Shown in pieces: positions 24,688 to 31,540 of a stretch of DNA of 47,042 nt (positions are counted from its first letter, which is position 1; each line of letters begins with the position of its first letter). Source of the stretch: Burkholderiaceae bacterium (GTDB lineage: Bacteria > Pseudomonadota > Gammaproteobacteria > Burkholderiales > Burkholderiaceae); NCBI GenBank assembly GCA_030151165.1, contig JASLEM010000470.1, forward strand, positions 1 to 47,042, read 5' to 3'. The position numbers and the translations under genes were made by a program. A model generated the notes under the pieces. The model did not search any database and was not told where the DNA came from. It worked only from the letters and a program-made list of their open reading frames with translations.

Positions 24688-26529
24688 CTACTGGCCGTCG
24701 AAGATCGGCGCAGCCATCGGTGAGACGCTGCGGAGATAGGTGGCCTTCACGTTTGCCGCGGTCGGGGCGTAGCGTGGATCACCGGGGTATTTCAGAGACA
24801 TCTGATACAGCGCGGCGCCGATCTTCTGCTGCGTGGCGTACGGGATCACGAGGTTCTGCGCCTGCTCCGGAGTCATCGCAATCACTGGAACCTGCATGTT
24901 GCTGCTGAGGAAGCCCGGGTCAACAGTCACCGTGCGCGCCATCTCGTTGCGCATCGCCTGCTCTTTCTCCGCATTCGTGAGGCGCATCCCCTTGGCCGTC
25001 TGCATTTGCTGCAGCATGAAGTCGACGTTGTATTGCAGGTTGCCGTACCGATCCTTGTCCTGCTTCGAAGCCGATGGGTCTTTCGGGTCGATCAGCCCGA
25101 ATGAGTTCACCGCCAGCGAATGGAAAACGTTCTGATCGATGCGGGCCGTTTGGACGTCCGCCTGCGTGTTCAGGGTGGCCTTCTTCTCGACGAGGGAGCG
25201 TGTCAGCGCGTCGCCCAGCGTGGGCAGCAGCGCCTGCACCTGGTCGGGCGTGGCTGCCGCCAGTTTCTCCGGGTTGCTCATCCAGTCGAGGAAGGTGCTG
25301 TAGTTCTGGCGACCCATGGCTCGGTCATCGCGCGCAGCCTGGGCATCCGCTCGCGCGTCGACGGCGTTGGCCTGCACCAACGCCTGGTAGGACTTCGCCT
25401 GCAGGTGGTCGGTGATCGCAGCCTGCGACTTGCCGGCGAGCGTCGTCCAGGCGGGTTGCTGCATCGCCCACGGCAGGCCCTTGCCCTGCGCGATGCCGGC
25501 TTCGATCGAGTTGATCGCGTCCGTCTGGTACTGCTGCTCGGTGGTCTTCCAGGCGTTGATGCGCGAGGCGAGCTCGGCGGAGGCCGCTGCGTGCAACGCG
25601 GGGTTGCCGGCTGTCTCCTTGTCGATCTCTGCCTGCATTGCCGTCACGTTCAGCGGCGTTTCGCCGCGCGTCGGATCAGCGTCCGCGGGGAGGAACATCT
25701 TCATCGCATCGGCGGCGATCCCCACGCCCTTCGTCGACGCCTCCGCGACCGTCAGGCTGTGGTTGATGTTGTCCAACTGGGCGCCGTCGATCTGGCTCTG
25801 ATGGCTGATGAAGTACTCGCGCGCCGCGGCCGTGTCCGTCTGCTGCAGCTGCGCGATCATGTTCGCGTGCAGGGCCGTCAAGTCGTGCAGGTTCTGCTGC
25901 TGCAGCCAGTTCTGGTCCGCCATCCCCGTGTCGGGGTTGATGTGGCCCTGCTGTACGGCGAACTGCGCATTGCGCTGCATGATCGAAGCGGCCGCGGTGT
26001 CCGCAGCCACCGTGGTGCCGGCATGAAGCGCGACCTGCGTGTCCGCGTTGTTGGCCGCCATCCACGACTCGAGATGCGATTTCTGCAGTTCGCCGAGCGT
26101 GTATTGCGTGGCCGCGCCGACCGTGTTCGCGCTGAAGGTGCCGAGCGTGCGGTCGATGATCTTCTGCTGCGCCGGCGGCAGGCCTTGACCGAGCTCGGAC
26201 ATGCGGCCAGCCCAGTACTGCTGCACGGCGTCGGCGTAGGTGCCCGTCGACTGCCCGCTCATCGGGTCGATGGTGCCTGCGGCCGCGGCGCCCTGGAACT
26301 TGGGCTTGTTCTGCGCCTCCCAGTTGGCGAAGTTGATCTTCTCGTTCGTCTCGGTGCGCCAGGCGAGATCCTGGTTCTGCATCGACACGATTCGGTCGGC
26401 CATGTCGCCGACCTGGCTCGCGAACTGGCTCACGGCTCGGTCGCCGCCAGTGAAGTCGTTCGGGTTCTGGTACGCCGCGGGTGCCGCGTTCGGCGTGACC
26501 TGCGGCCCGCCGTAGGTAGGAACTTGCAT
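24688..26529 (-). CDS. Podovirus-type internal virion/DNA-ejection protein
   Basis: This 613-residue protein is Gln/Ala/Asn-rich, largely helical, with no signal peptide, and has repeated short motifs such as NWEAQNKP, QQYWAGRM, REYFISHQSQIDG. This composition and its position right after a gp14-like gene fit the second internal core protein of T7-type podoviruses (gp15-like) that is ejected into the host. The ATG at 26529 (MQVPTYGGPQ) overlaps nothing but starts 3 bases after the stop of the upstream gene, so translation is probably coupled. It is the last virion gene of the element. The family assignment is by composition and context. Confidence 0.65.
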   Translation of the reverse strand: MQVPTYGGPQVTPNAAPAAYQNPNDFTGGDRAVSQFASQVGDMADRIVSMQNQDLAWRTETNEKINFANWEAQNKPKFQGAAAAGTIDPMSGQSTGTYADAVQQYWAGRMSELGQGLPPAQQKIIDRTLGTFSANTVGAATQYTLGELQKSHLESWMAANNADTQVALHAGTTVAADTAAASIMQRNAQFAVQQGHINPDTGMADQNWLQQQNLHDLTALHANMIAQLQQTDTAAAREYFISHQSQIDGAQLDNINHSLTVAEASTKGVGIAADAMKMFLPADADPTRGETPLNVTAMQAEIDKETAGNPALHAAASAELASRINAWKTTEQQYQTDAINSIEAGIAQGKGLPWAMQQPAWTTLAGKSQAAITDHLQAKSYQALVQANAVDARADAQAARDDRAMGRQNYSTFLDWMSNPEKLAAATPDQVQALLPTLGDALTRSLVEKKATLNTQADVQTARIDQNVFHSLAVNSFGLIDPKDPSASKQDKDRYGNLQYNVDFMLQQMQTAKGMRLTNAEKEQAMRNEMARTVTVDPGFLSSNMQVPVIAMTPEQAQNLVIPYATQQKIGAALYQMSLKYPGDPRYAPTAANVKATYLRSVSPMAAPIFDGQ

Positions 26530-26531
26530 GC

Positions 26532-27191
26532 TCAACCCCAGGTGGTATTGGCGTTGGTCGGCGACGCGCCGTTCCGATACCACTTGTCCGCCACCGAACC
26601 CGCTCCGTACAGCAGGCTCAGGCCTGCGGAAGCCCCGTCACCGCGGGCCTGCGCGGCGAAGTCGCCCTGCTGCTGGCGGTCGCCCCAGGCCGCGAGCTGC
26701 CCGTTGTATCGGGCGGTGGCTGCATCCTGCTGCGTGTAGAAGGCGCTCTGACTCAGGATGTCGGCCGGCGTCCCCTGCCCCAGATCCAGCCCGCGTGCCG
26801 CCATCGTGGCGCGCTGCGTGCCGATCAGCTGCGACCCTTGTTCCTGCACCTTCTGGGCATTCAGCTCGCCGATGTTCTCGTCCTGCTGGGCACGCTGGCC
26901 AGCGACGTTTGCATTGGCCGAGGCGACGGCCGAAGCGGTCCGCTGCTGCTGCCACGCACTGGTGGCGCTGACCGCGGCGGAGGCGAGGCCGGCGGCCTGC
27001 AGTGCGGTGATGCTCGAGGTCGCAGCAGCCGCGCCGCCGTAGACGGCACCGGTCGTGCCGGCAGCGGCCGCAGCGCCGCCTGCTGCTGCACCCGCGCCGG
27101 CGCCCGCACCCAGTAGGCCCAGCGAGGCGCCTCCGGTGTAGACCGCGCCGGCGACGGCGGCCGTGATGAGAAGGGCTCGTGCGTTACACAT
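26532..27191 (-). CDS. Podovirus internal virion protein, gp14-like
   Basis: This 219-residue protein starts MCNARALLITAAVAGAV, the typical hydrophobic start of gp14-type internal virion proteins. A Gly/Ala stretch and a helical, Gln-rich region (ANANVAGQRAQQDENIGELNAQ) follow, with the recurring ATMAARGLDLGQGTPADIL segment seen in such proteins. These proteins form a channel in the cell envelope during DNA ejection. It is directly followed by the larger ejection protein. A palindrome at 27285-27303, about 95 bases upstream, is the likely control site. Confidence 0.7.
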   Translation of the reverse strand: MCNARALLITAAVAGAVYTGGASLGLLGAGAGAGAAAGGAAAAAGTTGAVYGGAAAATSSITALQAAGLASAAVSATSAWQQQRTASAVASANANVAGQRAQQDENIGELNAQKVQEQGSQLIGTQRATMAARGLDLGQGTPADILSQSAFYTQQDAATARYNGQLAAWGDRQQQGDFAAQARGDGASAGLSLLYGAGSVADKWYRNGASPTNANTTWG

Positions 27192-27284
27192 GGGTCGTGT
27201 CCTCAGGTTGGAGAAGTGGCGCCGGCGGACTGCACGGCGTACGCAGCGACGATCGCCGCGATGGGCGCGCGGTGCGCGGGGTTT

Positions 27285-27303
27285 GGCGGACGCACTGTCC
27301 GCC
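27285..27303. promoter_or_regulatory. 19-bp palindrome, copy 1 (GGCGGAC-N5-GTCCGCC)
   Basis: Perfect 7-bp arms with a 5-base centre (GCACT), preceded by GTTT. It lies in the divergent gap between the ejection-protein operon (start 27191) and the plus-strand gene at 27384. The same 7-5-7 design recurs at 30207 and 33641. It is probably an operator for an element-encoded regulator. Confidence 0.55.
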
Positions 27304-27383
27304 GCGCGATGGGCGGGCGCCCCGAGAAGTGGGACGATTGCCGTTCCACCAACTCACGTCCCACGACTGGGGCGCCCATAGCC

Positions 27384-27869
27384 ATGGACTTCGAGATCGC
27401 TTCAGCACTCACAGCGATGCGCACCGGCATCGCCCTGGCCGTGGGCGCAATCGAAGCACGCGACGACCAGAAGGCCAAAGCAGCAATTGCCGAGGTGTCA
27501 TCGCGGCTCGTCGACGCCCAGATGGATGCTTTGCGCATGTCAGAGACTCTCCGCAAGCTTGACGCGGAACTCCGAGACGCGACGGCAAAGTTGCGAGCAG
27601 CCGAGGAGCGCCTCGCCGAGAGAGAAAAATACGTCCTGCGCGCGGTCGCGAAGGGTGTCTTCGTGCGCTCGTACGAGCCCGTCGGCGACGATCCGACCCC
27701 TGCTCACTATCAATGCCAGATCTGCTTCGATCGAGGCGAGAGCTCCATCCTCTCGCTTTCCGACAACGGGAACCTGTTGCAGTGTCGGATCGAGCCGAAG
27801 CACACCATACGAATCGCCAGCAACGTCCCTCACCATTTCGCGCAGCGCTCGTTCGGGCATTGGGATTGA
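27384..27869 (+). CDS. Phage-associated coiled-coil protein with partial zinc-ribbon
   Basis: This 161-residue protein has a helical N-terminus (IASALTAMRTGIALAVGAI), a coiled coil of roughly 45 residues (residues 45-90, KLDAELRDATAKLRAAEERLAE) and a C-terminal part with CQIC and, about 20 residues later, LLQCR. Related phage and island proteins, as I recall, carry a full CxxC...CxxC ribbon, and here the second pair is incomplete. It is one of two genes on the plus strand of the element, divergent from the ejection operon. Function unknown. Confidence 0.62.
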   Translation: MDFEIASALTAMRTGIALAVGAIEARDDQKAKAAIAEVSSRLVDAQMDALRMSETLRKLDAELRDATAKLRAAEERLAEREKYVLRAVAKGVFVRSYEPVGDDPTPAHYQCQICFDRGESSILSLSDNGNLLQCRIEPKHTIRIASNVPHHFAQRSFGHWD

Positions 27870-27906
27870 GGTACGGCGTGCAGCCGCGATCAGGCAACGA
27901 GGCATG

Positions 27907-28455
27907 TCATCTCCGAGTCGCGGCGGCGGACTGCGAACCTTCGGGCGTTTCGAGGGCGTCCCCGTCCATCCGACTTTTCGCCAACGCAACCAGCGCAGCA
28001 ATGCGCACCGCTCGTTCCATGCCTTCAGGCGTCGTCTTGATCGGGCCGCCATCGGCACCGGTCAGCTCGGTGCGCTCGGCGTACACCGTCTTGCGGCGCG
28101 CGCGCAGGATCAGCGCGAGCAGCTGGTCGCTGTGCCGCCTGGTCGTGAGCGGCACGCGCTTGCCGTCAGCGCCTTTCACGAACATCAGTTTGCCGCGGTG
28201 GATCACGGGTTCATCGAAGCCCACGACCGCGCGACGGAACGCCTCCTGCTCTGCGCGGTCGATGCCGTCCTCGAGCGCATCGGTCCAGGCCTTGGCGAAC
28301 CCCTCGTCGATCGTGCGTGCCTGGTACGCGGTCGTGCGGTCGACGCCTGCCGCCACGCATGCGTGCGAGACCACCGGCACCTCGCGCAGAGCTGCGAGGA
28401 AGACGGCGCGCCAGCGCGGCGTTCTCTTGCGAGGAGTCACAGGACGAAGGCGCAC
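27907..28455 (-). CDS. Phage small terminase subunit
   Basis: This 182-residue protein starts at GTG 28455. It has an N-terminal helix-turn-helix (FLAALREVPVVSHACVAAG and VDRTTAYQAR), then ALEDGIDRAEQEAFRRAV and the block PLTTRRHSDQLLALILRARR, which is typical of small terminase subunits that recognise the packaging site. No large terminase follows: the next gene downstream is on the other strand. A lone small terminase is a hallmark of satellites that redirect helper packaging. It overlaps the preceding gene by 19 bases. It is the last gene of the capsid-related operon (30147-27907). Confidence 0.78.
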   Translation of the reverse strand: MRLRPVTPRKRTPRWRAVFLAALREVPVVSHACVAAGVDRTTAYQARTIDEGFAKAWTDALEDGIDRAEQEAFRRAVVGFDEPVIHRGKLMFVKGADGKRVPLTTRRHSDQLLALILRARRKTVYAERTELTGADGGPIKTTPEGMERAVRIAALVALAKSRMDGDALETPEGSQSAAATRR

Positions 28456-28736
28456 GGATTCGTGCCGCGCGCGACGTCGAGCCAGCGCTGCGCCTGCTTC
28501 ACGCGCGACGACTCACTGGCGCCGAGGCTATCGACGTTCGGCGCGCTGGCGGCGCGCAGTTCCTCCGGGGTCTTGTGGCCGGCCGGGCCGCGAATCGCCC
28601 GGCGCCACGCGGTCAGCGCTTCGTCGGTGGTCGTCACGTTGACGCCCTTCGCGCCGGGAGTGATCGCCGCCTGCCAGCGTGCGAGCGCCGTCTCGGGCGC
28701 CGCAGGCAGGCCGGGTGCGTTGAGGTCGGCGGTCAT
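28437..28736 (-). CDS. Small element protein, unknown function
   Basis: This 99-residue acidic-to-neutral protein starts at ATG 28736, overlapping the stop of the gene before it (ATGA). Readable parts are ALARWQAAITPGAKGVNV, EALTAWRRAIRGPAG and VKQAQRWLDVARGTNP. They resemble each other loosely (Trp in a helical context), as if two helical units were related. It lies between the cement-like protein and the small terminase and is probably a virion or packaging accessory. No family recognised. Confidence 0.6.
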   Translation of the reverse strand: MTADLNAPGLPAAPETALARWQAAITPGAKGVNVTTTDEALTAWRRAIRGPAGHKTPEELRAASAPNVDSLGASESSRVKQAQRWLDVARGTNPCAFVL

Positions 28737-28924
28737 GCGGGCAGTCCTTGTACGGCAGTGCGCCACGCCTCGGCGGCGCTGGCATGCGGGCTGGTGAAGC
28801 CGTCCGGCGCCGGCGGCGTCGGGGTGCTGAACGGGGTGCACGGGATCGCGCCGGGACGCTCGGTGATGAGCGGCACCGGTCCGTAGCTCGGTGGCGGCGG
28901 CAGCGTGTTGGAATCGTCGGTCAT
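28733..28924 (-). CDS. Small proline-rich element protein
   Basis: This 63-residue protein starts with MTDDSNTLPPPPSYGPVPL and has a helical tail ASAAEAWRTAVQGLPA. A strong AGGAGG lies 7-8 bases before ATG 28924, so it is probably well translated. It overlaps the next gene by four bases. The helical AEAWRTAVQG tail is similar in style to the EALTAWRRAI region of the next protein. It may be a minor virion or scaffold-type protein. Function unknown. Confidence 0.6.
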   Translation of the reverse strand: MTDDSNTLPPPPSYGPVPLITERPGAIPCTPFSTPTPPAPDGFTSPHASAAEAWRTAVQGLPA

Positions 28925-28941
28925 GGTCGTTCCTCCTGGGG

Positions 28942-29445
28942 TCAGAGAACGCTGTAGCCGGTCTTCAGGATCGGCGGGAGCTTCTGCGTGGGCGTGCCCG
29001 GCGCACCGACAGCGGCGAGCAGCCAACCCGTCGCGTTGGTGAGCGCGGCGCCCGCGATCAGGATCTGCAGGCCGGCATAGCGGCGCGGCGTGAACGGCGC
29101 AGCGCGGCGCCACGAGAGGTTGACGATCTGTCCTGCGGTCAGCGCGGCGAACGGGAAGATGGCCGACTGCGTGAGCACCTGCACGTTGGTGGCGAGCGCC
29201 TGGTCGTCAGCTTCGACGAGCTGAAATTGCACGGTCGCCGCGCCGGCGGACGTCAGGGTCTGCGTGATCGTGATCTCGATCGGCATGGCCGAAGGCAGCT
29301 CGGGCACCTGGCCGTTCGCCGCGGGCTGCAGGTCGACCACGTTCGAGCCGTTCGTCGTGCCGACGGCGGTGATGAGCTGCGGGTTGAGGAAGTTGGTCGC
29401 GCCGTACGTGCCGGCGAGCAGGAGGGCTCCGTCGAGGATGGCCAT
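28942..29445 (-). CDS. Capsid cement protein, Bbp16-like
   Basis: This 167-residue beta-rich protein resembles the capsid cement protein Bbp16 of Bordetella phage BPP-1. It has a start MAILDGALLLAGTYGATN, the phrase GSNVVDLQPAANGQVPELPS, a central beta region, PFTPRRYAGLQILIAGAA and GWLLAAVGA near the end. Cement proteins sit on the outside of the shell and stabilise it. GGAG lies 5 bases before the ATG. Only 12 bases separate it from the scaffold-like gene. In complete phages the major capsid gene usually lies in between or next to them, and here it is absent. Confidence 0.62.
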   Translation of the reverse strand: MAILDGALLLAGTYGATNFLNPQLITAVGTTNGSNVVDLQPAANGQVPELPSAMPIEITITQTLTSAGAATVQFQLVEADDQALATNVQVLTQSAIFPFAALTAGQIVNLSWRRAAPFTPRRYAGLQILIAGAALTNATGWLLAAVGAPGTPTQKLPPILKTGYSVL

Positions 29446-29457
29446 GGTGGCTCCGGG

Positions 29458-30147
29458 TTACTTGCGATTGAGGAAGGCGCGCTTGCTGGCGTCCTGGGCC
29501 AGTTCACAGAGGCGCGCGACCACGCGCGGATCGTCGCCCAGCTGCGCGGAATTGAGGAAGCCGCCGAGACGCGGGTCGCGTTGAACCATCGCCTGCGCAT
29601 CGGCCAGCACGCTCTGCCAGCGGGCGCCGTACGTGGTGCGCAGCATCTCGACCGAGGCGCGGCGATCGGTCGCCATCTGCTCGGGCGACGGCGGCGTGAT
29701 GAGGTTGGCCTTAGCGAGCGAGGTGATCATCTGCACGTCCTCGTTGGAGGCGGCTAGGTCGACGGCCATGGCCTTGAACTCGAGCACGTTCTTCGCGACC
29801 TGCTCCGGCGACGCGGTGAGGTCAGCGGCCTCAAGGAGATCCTGGATTGCGGTCGTCTCGCCCTTGAACGCGCCGGCCAGGTTGATCGAGTCGAAGCCGT
29901 TCGCCTTGCGCAGCTCGGCGACTGCGGCCGAGGGCTCGTCCAGTTGGGGCACGGGGAATGCGCCGTTCTGCGTGAGGGCAGCCTCGGCCGACGTCGGCGG
30001 CTTGCCGGACGGCGCGTTCGGGTAGAGCGCGTTCGCGATCTCCTCGCGCGTCGCCGGGCGGGGCGCAGCGTCAGGCGCCGCAGCAGCGGCGGGAGCGGTC
30101 GCGGGGGCGGCGGCTGGCGAGGGGGTGAAGTCGAAGACGTCGGGCAT
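29458..30147 (-). CDS. Scaffold-like phage assembly protein
   Basis: This 229-residue protein has a disordered Ala/Pro N-terminus (residues 5-30) followed by an acidic, fully helical body (for example TAIQDLLEAADLTASPEQVA, DVQMITSLAKANL, YGARWQSVLADAQAMVQ). This is the usual look of internal scaffold proteins. It is the first gene of the capsid-related operon, and the palindrome 30207-30225 lies about 60 bases upstream. A protein of this kind in a satellite could change capsid size, as scaffolds of known satellites do. The assignment rests on composition and location beside the cement-like gene. Confidence 0.52.
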   Translation of the reverse strand: MPDVFDFTPSPAAAPATAPAAAAAPDAAPRPATREEIANALYPNAPSGKPPTSAEAALTQNGAFPVPQLDEPSAAVAELRKANGFDSINLAGAFKGETTAIQDLLEAADLTASPEQVAKNVLEFKAMAVDLAASNEDVQMITSLAKANLITPPSPEQMATDRRASVEMLRTTYGARWQSVLADAQAMVQRDPRLGGFLNSAQLGDDPRVVARLCELAQDASKRAFLNRK

Positions 30148-30206
30148 GGCTCACTGTCGCGCCACGCGATCACGCGGTCTAGCCGACACACTCACTTCAC
30201 ACTTTC

Positions 30207-30225
30207 GGCGGAGCTGCACTCCGCC
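30207..30225. promoter_or_regulatory. 19-bp palindrome, copy 2 (GGCGGAG-N5-CTCCGCC)
   Basis: Perfect 7-bp arms with centre CTGCA, preceded by CTTTC. It lies in the 113-base gap between the small gene ending at 30261 and the scaffold-like gene starting at 30147, the natural place for the promoter of the capsid-related operon. It has the same geometry as the copies at 27285 and 33641. Confidence 0.55.
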
Positions 30226-30260
30226 TTCGATCTGCAGTCCATGCGGGTTGCAGCGAGGTA

Positions 30261-30725
30261 TCAGCGCGCGTCCGCCGCGGATTCCGCCGCGCCCGTGACG
30301 ACGTCGACCAAGCCGCTGACGTCATACCGCACGAAACCACGCACGACCTTCACGCGCCGCACCGCGGCGGCCAGGTCTCTGCTGTACGGCTCGATGAGCG
30401 CGGCCGCCTGCTTGAGCCCGTTGCGGACGCTGTTCTCGGGTCGAAGCGCTCCGGGGGCGCAGAAGTCGGCGGCGCTGACCAGGTCGCGGCCGGGCGACGC
30501 GATCGCGAGCTGAGCGGCCATCAGCGCGAGCGAGTCGCAGTCGAAGCGCACACCGTCGATGAAGTGGACGCCGGGCGCATGGCTCGTCCAGCGCACCGTG
30601 GGCCGGCGTACCGCGTTCAGCGCAGCGCGAGCGGCGTCGATCTCCTCGCTTGTCGGCGTTTCGCCCTCGAACCACCTCTCGGTGATGCGCATGAATGCGG
30701 CGAGGCGTGCGTCATCCAGCAACAT
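30261..30725 (-). CDS. Element protein of unknown function
   Basis: This 154-residue protein starts MLLDDARLAAFMRITERWF and has a helical N-terminal third. A region with GVHFIDGVRFDCDSLALMAAQ follows, then a helical C-terminus ending VVTGAAESAADAR. Its start overlaps the previous gene by 14 bases. It is the last gene before the second palindrome, closing the operon that begins at 31411. No known family, active-site motif or membrane segment is visible. Confidence 0.62.
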   Translation of the reverse strand: MLLDDARLAAFMRITERWFEGETPTSEEIDAARAALNAVRRPTVRWTSHAPGVHFIDGVRFDCDSLALMAAQLAIASPGRDLVSAADFCAPGALRPENSVRNGLKQAAALIEPYSRDLAAAVRRVKVVRGFVRYDVSGLVDVVTGAAESAADAR

Positions 30726-30939
30726 GCGACTTCGCCTCTTGCGTCAGCTCGGCGTCGGCCTGGCGCAGGAACGCCTCGAACGAGCCCAGGGCGAGCCTGC
30801 GCTGCTGGGCGAGCAGCATGTCGAGCGAGGCTTCGAATAGCTCGTCCAGACCTTCGAAGCCAGCCGCGAGAGCAAGGCGAGCGATTCCCAGCGCGCAGCG
30901 CGCCAATGCGAGGTGGTCCAGCTTCGTCGGGTCGTTCAC
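30712..30939 (-). CDS. Small helical element protein
   Basis: This 75-residue protein starts at GTG 30939, overlapping the preceding stop (GTGA). Its sequence is almost wholly helical and amphipathic (GIARLALAAGFEGLDELFEASLDMLLAQQ). It looks like a small regulatory or structural helper. No family recognised. The coupling to both neighbours supports that it is a real gene despite its size. Confidence 0.6.
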   Translation of the reverse strand: MNDPTKLDHLALARCALGIARLALAAGFEGLDELFEASLDMLLAQQRRLALGSFEAFLRQADAELTQEAKSHVAG

Positions 30940-31199
30940 TTCCTGGGTTCCTGGGGTGTGTGGACTCTTGTGGGGCGGCCTGCAGCGGTTAGCGCCGATT
31001 CAGCCGCCGCGATCGCCTGATCCCGGACAGTCGCGAACTGACGCCGTTCCCTGTGCGTGGTCGGGCCTTCGGGTGGCGACCAGACGAAGGCGCAGACCGG
31101 CTGTCGTTCGCCTGCGGCCAAGGTCACGCGCATCGTGCAGTTCAGGGCCGCGTCGCCGACGAAAAAGCGCTTCACGAGGACGAGGCGCGGCTGTGTCAT
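30936..31199 (-). CDS. Small element protein, unknown function
   Basis: This 87-residue protein starts at ATG 31199 in an ATGA overlap with the gene before it. It is beta-rich at the start (PRLVLVKRFFVGDAALNC, MRVTLAAGERQPVCAFVW) and helical at the end (ATVRDQAIAAAESALTAAG). Both its start and the protein at 31196-31411 share the phrase ERRQF/EQRQF and a similar end, so they may be related tandem genes. Function unknown. Confidence 0.58.
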   Translation of the reverse strand: MTQPRLVLVKRFFVGDAALNCTMRVTLAAGERQPVCAFVWSPPEGPTTHRERRQFATVRDQAIAAAESALTAAGRPTRVHTPQEPRK

Positions 31200-31411
31200 G
31201 CCGGGCTGCCCGGACGCAGCTTGAGCGTCGCCTCGGCGATGCCAGCGTCGAACTGGCGTTGCTCGATCGCGGTGAGCGGACGGCCGGGGACGGCGGGATC
31301 CCATTCGCAGACGGCGTGGCGAACGAGGCCAGGGCCCATCAGCGGCGCCGACAGCGTGACCGTCCAGCGGCCGACGCGCCAGGTGTGGGTGATGGCGGCT
31401 TCAGCAGTCAC
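31196..31411 (-). CDS. Small element protein, first gene after the repeat region
   Basis: This 71-residue protein is read from GTG 31411 (VTAEAAITHTWRVGRWTVTL) and contains LTAIEQRQFDAGIAEATLKL. It shares its strand-strand-helix order and the QRQF motif with the next gene. The frame is open farther upstream through the hairpin region, but that part is Cys/His-rich and follows repeats, so it is probably not translated. It is the first gene of the 31411-30261 operon. Confidence 0.52.
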   Translation of the reverse strand: MTAEAAITHTWRVGRWTVTLSAPLMGPGLVRHAVCEWDPAVPGRPLTAIEQRQFDAGIAEATLKLRPGSPA

Positions 31412-31446
31412 TGCACGAACTTCCGAGGCTGCACACACTGCACATG

Positions 31447-31475
31447 CACACACTCCCCTTAAAGGGAGGTGTGTG
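31447..31475. repeat. Strong imperfect hairpin of unknown role
   Basis: CACACAC-T-CCCC and GGGA-GG-TGTGTG form a 12-pair stem with one mismatch and one G-T pair around the loop TTAAA. It lies between the replication ATPase (ends 31541) and the gene starting at 31411. No T run follows on either strand, so it is not a normal terminator. Extra copies of TGCACACAC flank it on the left. It may be part of a replication origin or an operator. Confidence 0.5.
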
Positions 31476-31494
31476 TGTGCGCAGCAGATTGGGC

Positions 31495-31539
31495 AAATTG
31501 GTGCAAGTTTGGGCGTTGAAATTGGGCGCAAGTTTGTGC
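31495..31539. repeat. Iteron-like direct repeats beside the replication gene
   Basis: Two 20-21-base repeats, 31495-31514 and 31519-31539, share AAATTGG, GCAAGTTT and a final GC, and a partial third (ATTGGGCAAA) begins at 31488. They are AT-rich against the GC-rich surroundings and lie immediately after the stop of the replication ATPase. Short direct repeats beside a rep gene are the usual form of an origin. Binding by the ATPase is inferred. Confidence 0.45.
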
Positions 31540-31540
31540 A

